Source: Hyphomicrobiaceae bacterium
GTDB lineage: Bacteria; Pseudomonadota; Alphaproteobacteria; Rhizobiales; Hyphomicrobiaceae
Direction: 5' to 3'
NCBI GenBank assembly: GCA_020638055.1
Contig: JACKJH010000002.1
Location: 496,001 to 560,000, forward strand
DNA: 64,000 nucleotides
Under the pieces are notes generated by a model that did no database searches, was not told the origin of the DNA, and saw nothing but the letters and a program-made list of their open reading frames with translations. Below, one piece after another: positions 26,025 through 33,492 of the stretch. The position numbers and the translations under genes are program-made. Positions within the stretch are counted from its first letter, which is position 1. Each line of letters begins with the position of its first letter.

Positions 26025-26834
26025 TCAAGCCGCCACACGCTGCGGACGTTCCACCATCAGCTTTTGGTGCTTTGCTTCAGTTTCCGTCGTCCAACGCACG
26101 ACTTCCATTTTGCCGTCGTCGTGTTCCAGAATGGCGGTACAGCTTTCCACCCAGTCGCCGCAGTTGAGGTAGTGCACGCCATTGATCATGCGGTCTGCGG
26201 CATGATGTATGTGCCCACAAATCACACCATCAACACCATGGCGGCGCGCCACGTCAGCAAGTGCTTTTTCATATTCGCCGATGAAGCTGACAGCCGTCTT
26301 GATCCGGTTTTTCAGGTAGGCGGACAAAGACCAGTAGCCAAACCCCAAGCGGCGACGCACCCAATTCAGCGGAGCGTTGCTCCACAACGCGAGTTCATAG
26401 GAACGGTCGCCGAGAAACGCCAGCCACTTGGCATAGCGCACGACGACATCGAACTCGTCGCCATGCAGAACGAGGTAGCGCCGGCCATCTTCGGTCACAT
26501 GAATAGTGTCGCGAACGATATCGATGCCACCGAACGACTGGCCGCAGTAGTCTCGCAGCGCCTCGTCGTGATTGCCTGGAACGAAAACAATCCGCGTGCC
26601 TTTTCGCACCTTGCGAAGCAATTTTTGCAACACATCGTTGTGCGATTGGGCCCATGCAGGACCGCGTTGCACCTTCCAGAAGTCGATAATATCTCCGACG
26701 AGATAGTAGGTGTCCGCCTCAACACGTTTCAAGAAGTCTAAAAGTGCGTCGGCCTGGGCCGCTCGCGTTCCCAGATGAATATCGGAGATGAAAACTGCGC
26801 GATATCGCTTGGTGTAGTCCTGCTTGTTTTCCAC
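26025..26834 (-). CDS. plcP: PlcP-like metallophosphoesterase (phospholipase C of lipid remodelling)
   Basis: A 269-residue calcineurin-like phosphoesterase. Metal-ligand motifs are FISDIHLG, LVGDIIDFW, PGNHDE, HGDEFD and GHIHHA. It resembles UDP-2,3-diacylglucosamine hydrolase (LpxH) but has the blocks HNDVLQKLLRKVRKG and LNCGDWVESCTAI that mark PlcP, which in Sinorhizobium degrades phosphatidylcholine and other phospholipids to diacylglycerol under phosphorus limitation. Genes next to it (GT4, btaA, btaB) use that diacylglycerol. The GTG at 26834 is preferred because GGTGGAGA lies seven bases upstream; ATG 26882 or 26852 are alternatives. LpxH activity is a possible but weaker reading. Confidence 0.85.
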   Translation of the reverse strand: MENKQDYTKRYRAVFISDIHLGTRAAQADALLDFLKRVEADTYYLVGDIIDFWKVQRGPAWAQSHNDVLQKLLRKVRKGTRIVFVPGNHDEALRDYCGQSFGGIDIVRDTIHVTEDGRRYLVLHGDEFDVVVRYAKWLAFLGDRSYELALWSNAPLNWVRRRLGFGYWSLSAYLKNRIKTAVSFIGEYEKALADVARRHGVDGVICGHIHHAADRMINGVHYLNCGDWVESCTAILEHDDGKMEVVRWTTETEAKHQKLMVERPQRVAA

Positions 26835-26846
26835 GACGCTTCTCCA

Positions 26847-26864
26847 CCTCATTTGAGAATGAGG
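26847..26864 (-). promoter_or_regulatory. Perfect palindrome in the plcP leader
   Basis: CCTCATT / AATGAGG arms of seven bases with a four-base loop. It lies just upstream of the preferred GTG start and downstream of the Pho-box-like site. If the transcript begins at that site, this is a hairpin in the 5' leader; otherwise it may be an operator. Confidence 0.4.
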
Positions 26865-26882
26865 TTGAAAAAGCAGAGTCAT

Positions 26883-26900
26883 ATTTCAAAGGTGTGACAG
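26883..26900 (-). promoter_or_regulatory. Candidate Pho box upstream of plcP
   Basis: Minus-strand CTGTCAC-ACCT-TTGAAAT. The first half matches CTGTCAT at six of seven positions and the second at four of seven, with the correct 11-bp period. It lies 49 bp before the GTG start of plcP. PhoB control of plcP and btaA is known in rhizobia, so location and match agree, but the second half is weak. Confidence 0.45.
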
Positions 26901-26971
26901 GTCTGCTGGTAAAGCGGTGGCAGCGACAAAAGTGTGGATTACCCCTTTTTGCATCCCAACGGCTTTACGCA

Positions 26972-27685
26972 TCAGCCGTGTTCAGCCAGCCGAGCCATTG
27001 TGGTGTCTTCGCCCTTGGGACGGTCATCTGAAATGGCTTCACCGCGAACCAGATAAAACACGGTCTCAGCAATGTTGGTCGTGTGATCGCCAACGCGCTC
27101 CAAATTCTTTGCGCCGAATAATAGATGCGTTGAAAGACCTATGTTGCGTGGATCCTCCATCATATAGGTCAGCAACTCGCGAAACAACGAGTTGTAGGTC
27201 GCGTCGATCTTCTGGTCGTCGCGCCATACCTTCAATGCCAGCTCCGCGTCGCGCTCTGCGTAGGCATCAAGGACCATTTTGAGTTGCTTCAACGCCAGTT
27301 CCGCCATTTGCGAAAGGCCGGAAATTACAGGTTTGGGATGGGACACCTCAGCAATGGCTGCCGCCCGTTTGCCAATGTTTTTTGCAAGGTCGCCGATCCG
27401 CTCAAGGTCGCTGGTAATCCGCAACGCACCGATGACGTGGCGCAGGTCATTGGCCATCGGCTGACGCCGGGCGATGATCTCGATCACCTGCTCTTCGACA
27501 TCCCGTTCCAGAACATCAATCGCATGGTCGGCGACAATAACCAATTCCGCCTGCCGCGCATCCCTGCGCTGCAGCGCATCGAACGCCTGAGCCAGGTTGT
27601 GCTCGGCCAATCCACCCATGCGCGATATCTTCGTATCGAGCAACGAAAGTTCTTCTTCGTAGGATTTGACAGTATGCTCGGGCAT
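26972..27685 (-). CDS. phoU: Phosphate transport regulator PhoU
   Basis: A 237-residue PhoU with two copies of the three-helix bundle. Metal-binding motifs are ERDVEEQVIEIIARRQPMA with DLRHVIGALRITSDLERIGD in the first half and KNLERVGDHTTNIAE in the second. PhoU links the Pst transporter to the PhoR kinase and silences the Pho regulon when phosphate is plentiful. It follows pstB after 60 bp on the same strand. phoB, which often follows in rhizobia, is absent; plcP is next instead, 137 bp away. Confidence 0.96.
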   Translation of the reverse strand: MPEHTVKSYEEELSLLDTKISRMGGLAEHNLAQAFDALQRRDARQAELVIVADHAIDVLERDVEEQVIEIIARRQPMANDLRHVIGALRITSDLERIGDLAKNIGKRAAAIAEVSHPKPVISGLSQMAELALKQLKMVLDAYAERDAELALKVWRDDQKIDATYNSLFRELLTYMMEDPRNIGLSTHLLFGAKNLERVGDHTTNIAETVFYLVRGEAISDDRPKGEDTTMARLAEHG

Positions 27686-27745
27686 TGCGCCCTCCGATGT
27701 TTTCTAAAGCGTATTGCGATGCTGGGGCTTGCCGCAACTTGCGGC

Positions 27746-28552
27746 TTAGCCAAAGCGACCGGTAATGTAGTCTTGTGTACGCTTGTCTGACGGATTGGTG
27801 AAGATTTGCCGCGTATCGCCGTTTTCAACGAGTTTGCCAAGATGGAAAAACGCTGTGCGCTGCGAAACGCGCGCGGCCTGCTGCATGGAGTGCGTAACAA
27901 TGATGATGGTGTAGTTTTCCTTTAATTCTTCCATCAGCTCCTCAACCTTGGCGGTCGCAATCGGATCGAGCGCCGAACAAGGCTCGTCCATCAGGATCAC
28001 TTCGGGACGCGTCGCGATAGCCCGAGCGATACACAAGCGCTGCTGCTGGCCACCCGACAGTCCCGTGCCCGGTTCATTCATGCGGTCTTTTACCTCTTTG
28101 AGCAGTCCAGCTTTCTCCAGACACTTCTCAACCAGTTCATCCAGTTCTTTTTTAGAGCGCGTCAGTCCATGAATGCGTGGCCCGTATGCAATGTTTTCGT
28201 AGATCGACTTGGGAAATGGGTTGGGCTTTTGGAACACCATGCCGACACGCGCGCGCAACTCGACCACATCAAGTCTGGGGTCATAGATATCCTCACCGTC
28301 AATGCGTATATCGCCGGTCACTGTGCAGATGGGGATCGTGTCGTTCATGCGGTTGATACAGCGCAGGAAGGTCGACTTGCCGCAACCCGAAGGCCCGATG
28401 AACGATGTGATCGCATTGCGCGGCACATCAACGTCGACATCGAAGATGGCCTGCTTGTCACCATAAAACACATTGACGCCGCGCGCGGTTATGGTTGGAT
28501 CAAGCGCCGGAACAGTAACCGGTTTTGATCCTTCGACAACTTGATGTTCCAT
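27746..28552 (-). CDS. pstB: Phosphate ABC transporter ATP-binding protein PstB
   Basis: A 268-residue ABC ATPase: Walker A GPSGCGKSTFLRC, Q-loop VFQKPNPFPKSIYEN, signature LSGGQQQRLCIARA, Walker B VILMDEPCSALDP and H-loop VTHSMQQA. The KPNPFP segment is typical of PstB. It starts at ATG 28552 with AGGA nine bases upstream; the longer frame to 28696 runs into pstA and is rejected. It couples ATP hydrolysis to phosphate import by PstA and PstC at the inner membrane. It lies 14 bp after pstA. Confidence 0.97.
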   Translation of the reverse strand: MEHQVVEGSKPVTVPALDPTITARGVNVFYGDKQAIFDVDVDVPRNAITSFIGPSGCGKSTFLRCINRMNDTIPICTVTGDIRIDGEDIYDPRLDVVELRARVGMVFQKPNPFPKSIYENIAYGPRIHGLTRSKKELDELVEKCLEKAGLLKEVKDRMNEPGTGLSGGQQQRLCIARAIATRPEVILMDEPCSALDPIATAKVEELMEELKENYTIIIVTHSMQQAARVSQRTAFFHLGKLVENGDTRQIFTNPSDKRTQDYITGRFG

Positions 28553-28566
28553 AGACTCGGTCCTGT

Positions 28567-30219
28567 TCACCACTTCCTCTCGAATTTCCGGCGAAGATAG
28601 ACAGCTAGGATGTTCATAATGACGAGAAATCCTAGTAGCACCATGATGGCAGCCGAGGTGCGACTGACAAAACCTCGCTCCGGACTGTCTGCCCACGAAA
28701 AGATCTGAGTAGGCAGCGCCATCGCAGGCTGCGTCAAACCCATATTCTCGATACTGGGGATGAATGCGTTCATGCCAATCAAAAGCAGTGGTGCTGTTTC
28801 GCCCAACGCCTGTGCCAAACCAATGATCGTTCCAGTCAGAATTCCCGGCAGTGACAACGGAATAACGTGATGCAGCATGACCTGATGTTTCGAAGCGCCA
28901 ACACCAAGTGCTGCTTCACGTATAGACGGTGGCACCCCTTTAAGAGCCGCGCGCGTTGCCACAATAATGGTTGGCAATGTCATCAACGCTAGCACCATAC
29001 CGCCAACCAGCGGCGCCGAACGGGGCAGCCCGAAGGTGTTGATGAACAAGGCCAAGCCCAACAAGCCGAACACGACCGAAGGTACCGCAGCAAGGTTGTT
29101 GATATTCACCTCAACAAGGTCAGTCCATTTGTTCTTGGGCGCAAATTCTTCAAGATACACCGCTGTAGCGATCCCAATAGGGAAACTGAGCAGGAAGCAG
29201 ACCAGCAACGCGAAAAACGAACCAGACAACGCACCGGCAAGACCCGCAAGTTCGGGATACCTGCTGTCGGCATTGGTAAACAGCTCCCAGGTAAAAGGCG
29301 TCGAGATGGCCCCGGCACTGATGAGCTTGTCAAACCACACGAACTCTGCCTTGTCGCCGAAGCGAGGGTTCACGATCTTGGACGCGCCCGTGCGGGCCAA
29401 TTCATCGTAAGCCGGCGCCAGCGGCAACATCAGCGTCACAGTTTTGCCGACGATACCCGGTTCAGCCTCGATTTTAGCGCGCAAGACCTGCGTGGAGGCG
29501 TCCTCCGCCAGAATCTCCTGGTATGCACGACTAGTCTGCTTTGGATAATAGGCGGCGAAGCCCTCCCGCACCATGCCGTGAAGGTCTGCTTTGGTGATGT
29601 CACCGTCAGGAATTTCAGCGGGATTTACGAAAATATCGGTCGCTGCAAACGCCTTGCCGCCTTCAATCTTAATGACATTGCGGCGTTGCAGCTTTTCAAA
29701 AAGGGCTATTCGATCCTGACCCAGCGCATCGATATAGCGAGGGATCACGCCCTTATAGAGCTGATCAAACGGATCTGAAACCGGCACCTGAATTGTAACT
29801 GTCGAGCCAATCCTGTCGGGATTGGCCACCACAAAATCACGAATGATATAGGGAGCACCCGAGCTCATGATCTTCACGAGATTGCGCTGCTCGGCGCGAG
29901 AAGTCACCTCGGGGAAGTAGGTCAGAAACGCAGTCTTGGCGATACCGCGATAATTCGCATCGCCAAGCTTGTCCTTGTCGAACTGGTCCGCCGCGAAGGG
30001 AACTTCCAGCGCCACCTTGGTTGTGTAAAAAGCGACATATCCCGTAAACATCAAAGACGAGAACAAGACGCCGAGAAGCAGTATCGATAGAGCAATTGCT
30101 CCAATGCCGTAGAATTGGAGCCGACGATCCGCTGCATACCTCCGCTTCACGCGCTTGCGCGCTGCGGCGGAAGACCAATCGTGCTGCGAAGAAAGCAAGC
30201 CGCTTTGGGTATCAGTCAT
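28567..30219 (-). CDS. pstA: Phosphate ABC transporter permease PstA (long form)
   Basis: A 550-residue permease, nearly twice the length of Escherichia coli PstA. One N-terminal membrane helix (about residues 37-63) is followed by a periplasmic region of roughly 230 residues (DUF3333-type), then by about six helices from residue 325. The permease coupling loop is EAALGVGASKHQVMLHHVIPLSLPG. The long form is known from alphaproteobacteria. Its start overlaps the pstC stop by eight bases. The extra periplasmic domain probably contacts PstS or the envelope, but its role is unproven. Confidence 0.94.
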   Translation of the reverse strand: MTDTQSGLLSSQHDWSSAAARKRVKRRYAADRRLQFYGIGAIALSILLLGVLFSSLMFTGYVAFYTTKVALEVPFAADQFDKDKLGDANYRGIAKTAFLTYFPEVTSRAEQRNLVKIMSSGAPYIIRDFVVANPDRIGSTVTIQVPVSDPFDQLYKGVIPRYIDALGQDRIALFEKLQRRNVIKIEGGKAFAATDIFVNPAEIPDGDITKADLHGMVREGFAAYYPKQTSRAYQEILAEDASTQVLRAKIEAEPGIVGKTVTLMLPLAPAYDELARTGASKIVNPRFGDKAEFVWFDKLISAGAISTPFTWELFTNADSRYPELAGLAGALSGSFFALLVCFLLSFPIGIATAVYLEEFAPKNKWTDLVEVNINNLAAVPSVVFGLLGLALFINTFGLPRSAPLVGGMVLALMTLPTIIVATRAALKGVPPSIREAALGVGASKHQVMLHHVIPLSLPGILTGTIIGLAQALGETAPLLLIGMNAFIPSIENMGLTQPAMALPTQIFSWADSPERGFVSRTSAAIMVLLGFLVIMNILAVYLRRKFERKW

Positions 30220-31591
30220 ATTGCTCTCTGTATTTCTGGACGATTCTCAAAGCGATGACGTTGAGCACGAGCGTTGCAAGGAACAATACAAGTCCGAGCG
30301 CAAATGCCGCCAACGTTTTGGGATTGTCGAACTCACTATCGCCGATAAGCAAGGTCACGATCTGCACGGTAACCGTAGTCACCGGCTCGAATGGGTTGAG
30401 TGTTAGCGCTGCGATGATGCCAGCCGCCATGACCACAATCATCGTCTCACCAATGGCACGGCTAACGGCAAGCAGGATACCGCCCATGATTCCGGGCAGC
30501 GCCGCTGGCAACAGCACTTTGGTAATCGTTTCACCTTTCGTCGCGCCGAGCCCGTATGACCCGTCACGCAAAGATTGGGGAACCGCATTGATCGCGTCAT
30601 CAGATAGCGAAGATATAAACGGTATCAGCATGATGCCCATAACGGCACCTGCAGCAAGCGCGCTGTTGGGGGCGATGTTCAATCCAATTGCTTCGCCGAA
30701 AGTTCGCATCGCCGGCGCTACAGTCAGTACAGCAAAAAAGCCGTACACAACCGTGGGAATACCTGCCAGAATCTCAAGCAGTGGCTTGACGACATCGCGC
30801 AGGCGAGCAGAAGCGTACTCGGTGAGATACACCGCAGCAAACAGCCCTATCGGCGTGGCCACAAGCATTGCGATCAACGCAATCATCATTGTGCCCCAAA
30901 AAACCGGCAGCGCACCGAACGCACCGCCAGCCGTTACCTGACCTTCGCGGATTGGAATCTGCGGCTCCCAGTTGAGCCCGGTGAAGAATTCGACCACAGA
31001 AACACGATCAAAAAAACGAAGGGTTTCATACAGCAGCGAAACCACAATGCCCAATGTCGTCAAGATGGCGATGACCGAACAAGCGATCATCAAGCCACTC
31101 ATGATCGTCTCGACACCATTGCGTGCGCGGAAACGAGGTGAAATTCGCGAACGGGCAACCAGCAGACCAACGAGCGCCAGAACGGTCGCCACAGCAAACA
31201 GGGACCAGGACGCTATGTCCTTCCAACGGTTGTAACGCTCTGCCGCCTCGACAACGAACGGCTCAGGCTGTGAAAAAATGTTTCCAGCCGCCACTGACTT
31301 GATTTGGCTGACCAGCAACTGCAGCTTACCGCCATCGATGGCCTGCACCTTATTAGCAGGCAGGCTACCCACTAAAAGCCAATCGATCACAGGGCCTTGA
31401 AACAAGAGCCACAAAAGCGTCAGCAGCACGGCAGGTATTCCGGCCCAGGCCGCTACGAACCAGCCATGATAGCCGTCGAGCGAGTGCATTTTGACATCCT
31501 GCCCCACGCCGGCCGCGCGAGCCTTGAAGCGCCCGAGCAGGAAACCCGACGAGGCAATGGCAAGAAGCAAAAGGAACAGGTAGACGACCAT
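30212..31591 (-). CDS. pstC: Phosphate ABC transporter permease PstC (long form)
   Basis: A 459-residue inner-membrane permease with about eight predicted helices and the EAA-type loop SYGLGATKGETITKVLLPAALPG. Like PstA here it is longer than the enterobacterial protein (about 320 residues), with an extra N-terminal helix pair and a periplasmic loop before residue 130. The start is ATG 31591 rather than the TTG at 31609. It overlaps pstA and is separated from pstS by about 140 bp with a short stem-loop. Confidence 0.94.
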   Translation of the reverse strand: MVVYLFLLLLAIASSGFLLGRFKARAAGVGQDVKMHSLDGYHGWFVAAWAGIPAVLLTLLWLLFQGPVIDWLLVGSLPANKVQAIDGGKLQLLVSQIKSVAAGNIFSQPEPFVVEAAERYNRWKDIASWSLFAVATVLALVGLLVARSRISPRFRARNGVETIMSGLMIACSVIAILTTLGIVVSLLYETLRFFDRVSVVEFFTGLNWEPQIPIREGQVTAGGAFGALPVFWGTMMIALIAMLVATPIGLFAAVYLTEYASARLRDVVKPLLEILAGIPTVVYGFFAVLTVAPAMRTFGEAIGLNIAPNSALAAGAVMGIMLIPFISSLSDDAINAVPQSLRDGSYGLGATKGETITKVLLPAALPGIMGGILLAVSRAIGETMIVVMAAGIIAALTLNPFEPVTTVTVQIVTLLIGDSEFDNPKTLAAFALGLVLFLATLVLNVIALRIVQKYREQYD

Positions 31592-31688
31592 CGCGTCACA
31601 ATTCCCCAATCAACGGGAGCCAACCAATCCGGCAGGCATTCCTCGTGCGCACGTCAGTATAAATGATGCGCAAACCCGAAAATGAATT

Positions 31689-31702
31689 GGCGGAAGCCCG
31701 CC
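31689..31702 (-). terminator. Stem-loop between pstS and pstC
   Basis: GGCGG-GCTT-CCGCC on the minus strand, followed by AATTCATTTT. It lies in the gap after pstS. Such a structure could end part of the transcript or protect the pstS mRNA from decay, giving more PstS than permease, as is usual for binding-protein genes. The stem is short. Confidence 0.4.
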
Positions 31703-31734
31703 GGGGCCCCCGCCGCATCCAACTAAAAGCGAGA

Positions 31735-32790
31735 TCAGTTCGTCGCTTCCATCTTCTTGCCGTCCAGAGCAGCCTTCTGGGTCTTTTCAAGTTCTTCCTT
31801 GGGAAGAACGACCAGACCGCGCTCTGAGAGGTAGCCACCTTCACCCATCGCCGCGTTGGAGACGTATTCCTTGATGAAGTCGTCCATGCCCTTGATGACC
31901 GAGCGATGCGCGTTCTTGATGTAGATGAACAGCGGGCGCGAAATGCCATACTCGCCGCTGGCGATCGTCTCCATCGACGGCTCAACGCCACCGATTTGCA
32001 GGGCCTGAAGCTTATCCTGGTTCTCAAACAAGAACGAGTAGCCGAAGATCCCGACTGCGTTAGCATCTGCATCCAGGCGCTGAACGATCAGATTGTCGTT
32101 CTCGCCCGCTTCAATAAACGGACCGTCGGTACGCATTGCTGTGCAATCGCTTTTGAGCCCCTTCTTGAAGGCGTCCTTGTCCTTCTTCAACTCAGCCCAG
32201 TAACCATCCTTGGCCTTCTCACAGGATTCGTGGAACACGAGTTCGACGAAAGCGTCGCGCGTGCCGGAGGTTGGTGGCGGGCCATAAACCAGAATTGCCG
32301 TATCAGGAAGTGACTTGTCGATGTCCGACCACTTCTTGTTGGGATTTGCGACGAGCTTGCCGTCTACTGGAACCTTTGCGGCAAGCGCGTTGTAGAGCTG
32401 CTCTTTCGAAACAGAGAACTTCTTGCCCTTGCGCGAGTTGGCAACCGACAGTCCGTCGTAACCCAGCAACACTTCGGTTACTTCCGTGACGCCGTTTTTC
32501 GTGCACAGCTCCTGCTCAGACTTCTTCATTGCGCGCGATGCACCGGTGATGTCTGGATGCTGTTCGCCAACGCCCTGGCAGAAAATCTTCATGCCGCCAC
32601 CCGTACCGGTCGACTCGACCGTCGGTGCCGTGCCGCCCTTCTTGGCGAATTCTTCTGCAACTGCCTGTGTATATGGAAAGACCGTCGACGAACCGACAAT
32701 CTTGATCTCACGGGCCGAAGCCACGCCTGCCGCCGCAATACTGCCAAACGCCACTGCTGCCGCTGACAAAACGAGTGTCTTGGTGTTCAC
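31735..32790 (-). CDS. pstS: Phosphate-binding protein PstS
   Basis: A 351-residue periplasmic binding protein. The signal peptide covers about residues 1-25, ending AAGVASA. Phosphate-contact motifs are IVGSSTVFPYTQAVAEEF, VESTGTGGGMKIFC, SGTRDAFVELV and DITGASRAMKKSEQ. It captures phosphate and delivers it to PstCAB. The start is GTG 32790, with GGGAGA seven bases upstream; the frame continues to 32853 but that stretch has no ribosome site and spoils the signal peptide. First gene of the Pst operon, with a Pho-box-like sequence 96 bp upstream. Confidence 0.96.
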   Translation of the reverse strand: MNTKTLVLSAAAVAFGSIAAAGVASAREIKIVGSSTVFPYTQAVAEEFAKKGGTAPTVESTGTGGGMKIFCQGVGEQHPDITGASRAMKKSEQELCTKNGVTEVTEVLLGYDGLSVANSRKGKKFSVSKEQLYNALAAKVPVDGKLVANPNKKWSDIDKSLPDTAILVYGPPPTSGTRDAFVELVFHESCEKAKDGYWAELKKDKDAFKKGLKSDCTAMRTDGPFIEAGENDNLIVQRLDADANAVGIFGYSFLFENQDKLQALQIGGVEPSMETIASGEYGISRPLFIYIKNAHRSVIKGMDDFIKEYVSNAAMGEGGYLSERGLVVLPKEELEKTQKAALDGKKMEATN

Positions 32791-32885
32791 TTGTGATCTC
32801 CCTGGATCAGAGTGTAATTGGCGGCCGCATCGCCGCCTTAGCTGCCGGCGCATACCGCCGACGCAGCAACCAATAGCGCCCCTGT

Positions 32886-32903
32886 CCTACAGCCGTGCGA
32901 CAG
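32886..32903 (-). promoter_or_regulatory. Candidate Pho box upstream of pstS
   Basis: Minus-strand CTGTCGC-ACGG-CTGTAGG: two CTGT-starting half sites exactly 11 bp apart, matching CTGTCAT-N4-CTGTCAT at nine of fourteen positions. PhoB control of pst operons is well established. The remaining DNA up to the tRNA (32904-33158) holds no gene. Confidence 0.55.
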
Positions 32904-33158
32904 GTTAACACATTGAAGTTATTCATTTTTACAAGGAAAGATCGTTTGAGACGCAAACGCCGCATCGTCGCAATCAGGCGAATCCCGTTCGAGCTTGCGC
33001 TTCATCGCGCCGGGCCGATGCCGCCCCCCCGATCTCACCGGAGCAAACAAAACCAAAGGGCAAAGCAACGTTGACCACGCGAGTGCAAGACCTCGCAGCG
33101 TCAGCCCCGAAACTGCGCGCAACCCATAATTGAATTGGAAAAATTAACATCTTGATTT

Positions 33159-33234
<76 letters not shown>

Positions 33235-33287
33235 ATTTCCGGTGAACCGGACGCCGTTCGAAAGCTGGCGGTATGGAGCCAGGGACG

Positions 33288-33313
33288 GCAACGGGGCCCT
33301 AGGGCCCCGTTGC
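33288..33313. terminator. Perfect 26-bp palindrome downstream of leuA
   Basis: Arms GCAACGGGGC / GCCCCGTTGC with the self-complementary centre CCTAGG. It lies between the 3' end of leuA (33493) and tRNA-Lys, where a leuA terminator would be expected; no T-run follows on the minus strand, so a factor-dependent or DNA-level role is also possible. Nothing else is seen in 33235-33492. Confidence 0.5.
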
Positions 33314-33492
33314 GGTTTCGGATAGCACCAAGACTGAGACCTGTCCAGGCCCGGATGCACCCATTCCACCAGATCTGTACCGCTTTGGCCAACCTTACGC
33401 TTTTTGGGCGACCTCACGCTAAAGCCACAAGCGGCGGGCATCGGAACAAACCCGGATCCGGCACTGACGTGCAGGCCTGCGACCCGCCGCCT

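Noticed and set aside
26025..26834. Reading the metallophosphoesterase as the lipid A enzyme LpxH.
   Set aside because: The fold is shared, but the context (glycosyltransferase, btaA, btaB, pst) and the PlcP-type blocks favour phospholipid breakdown; activity would need testing.
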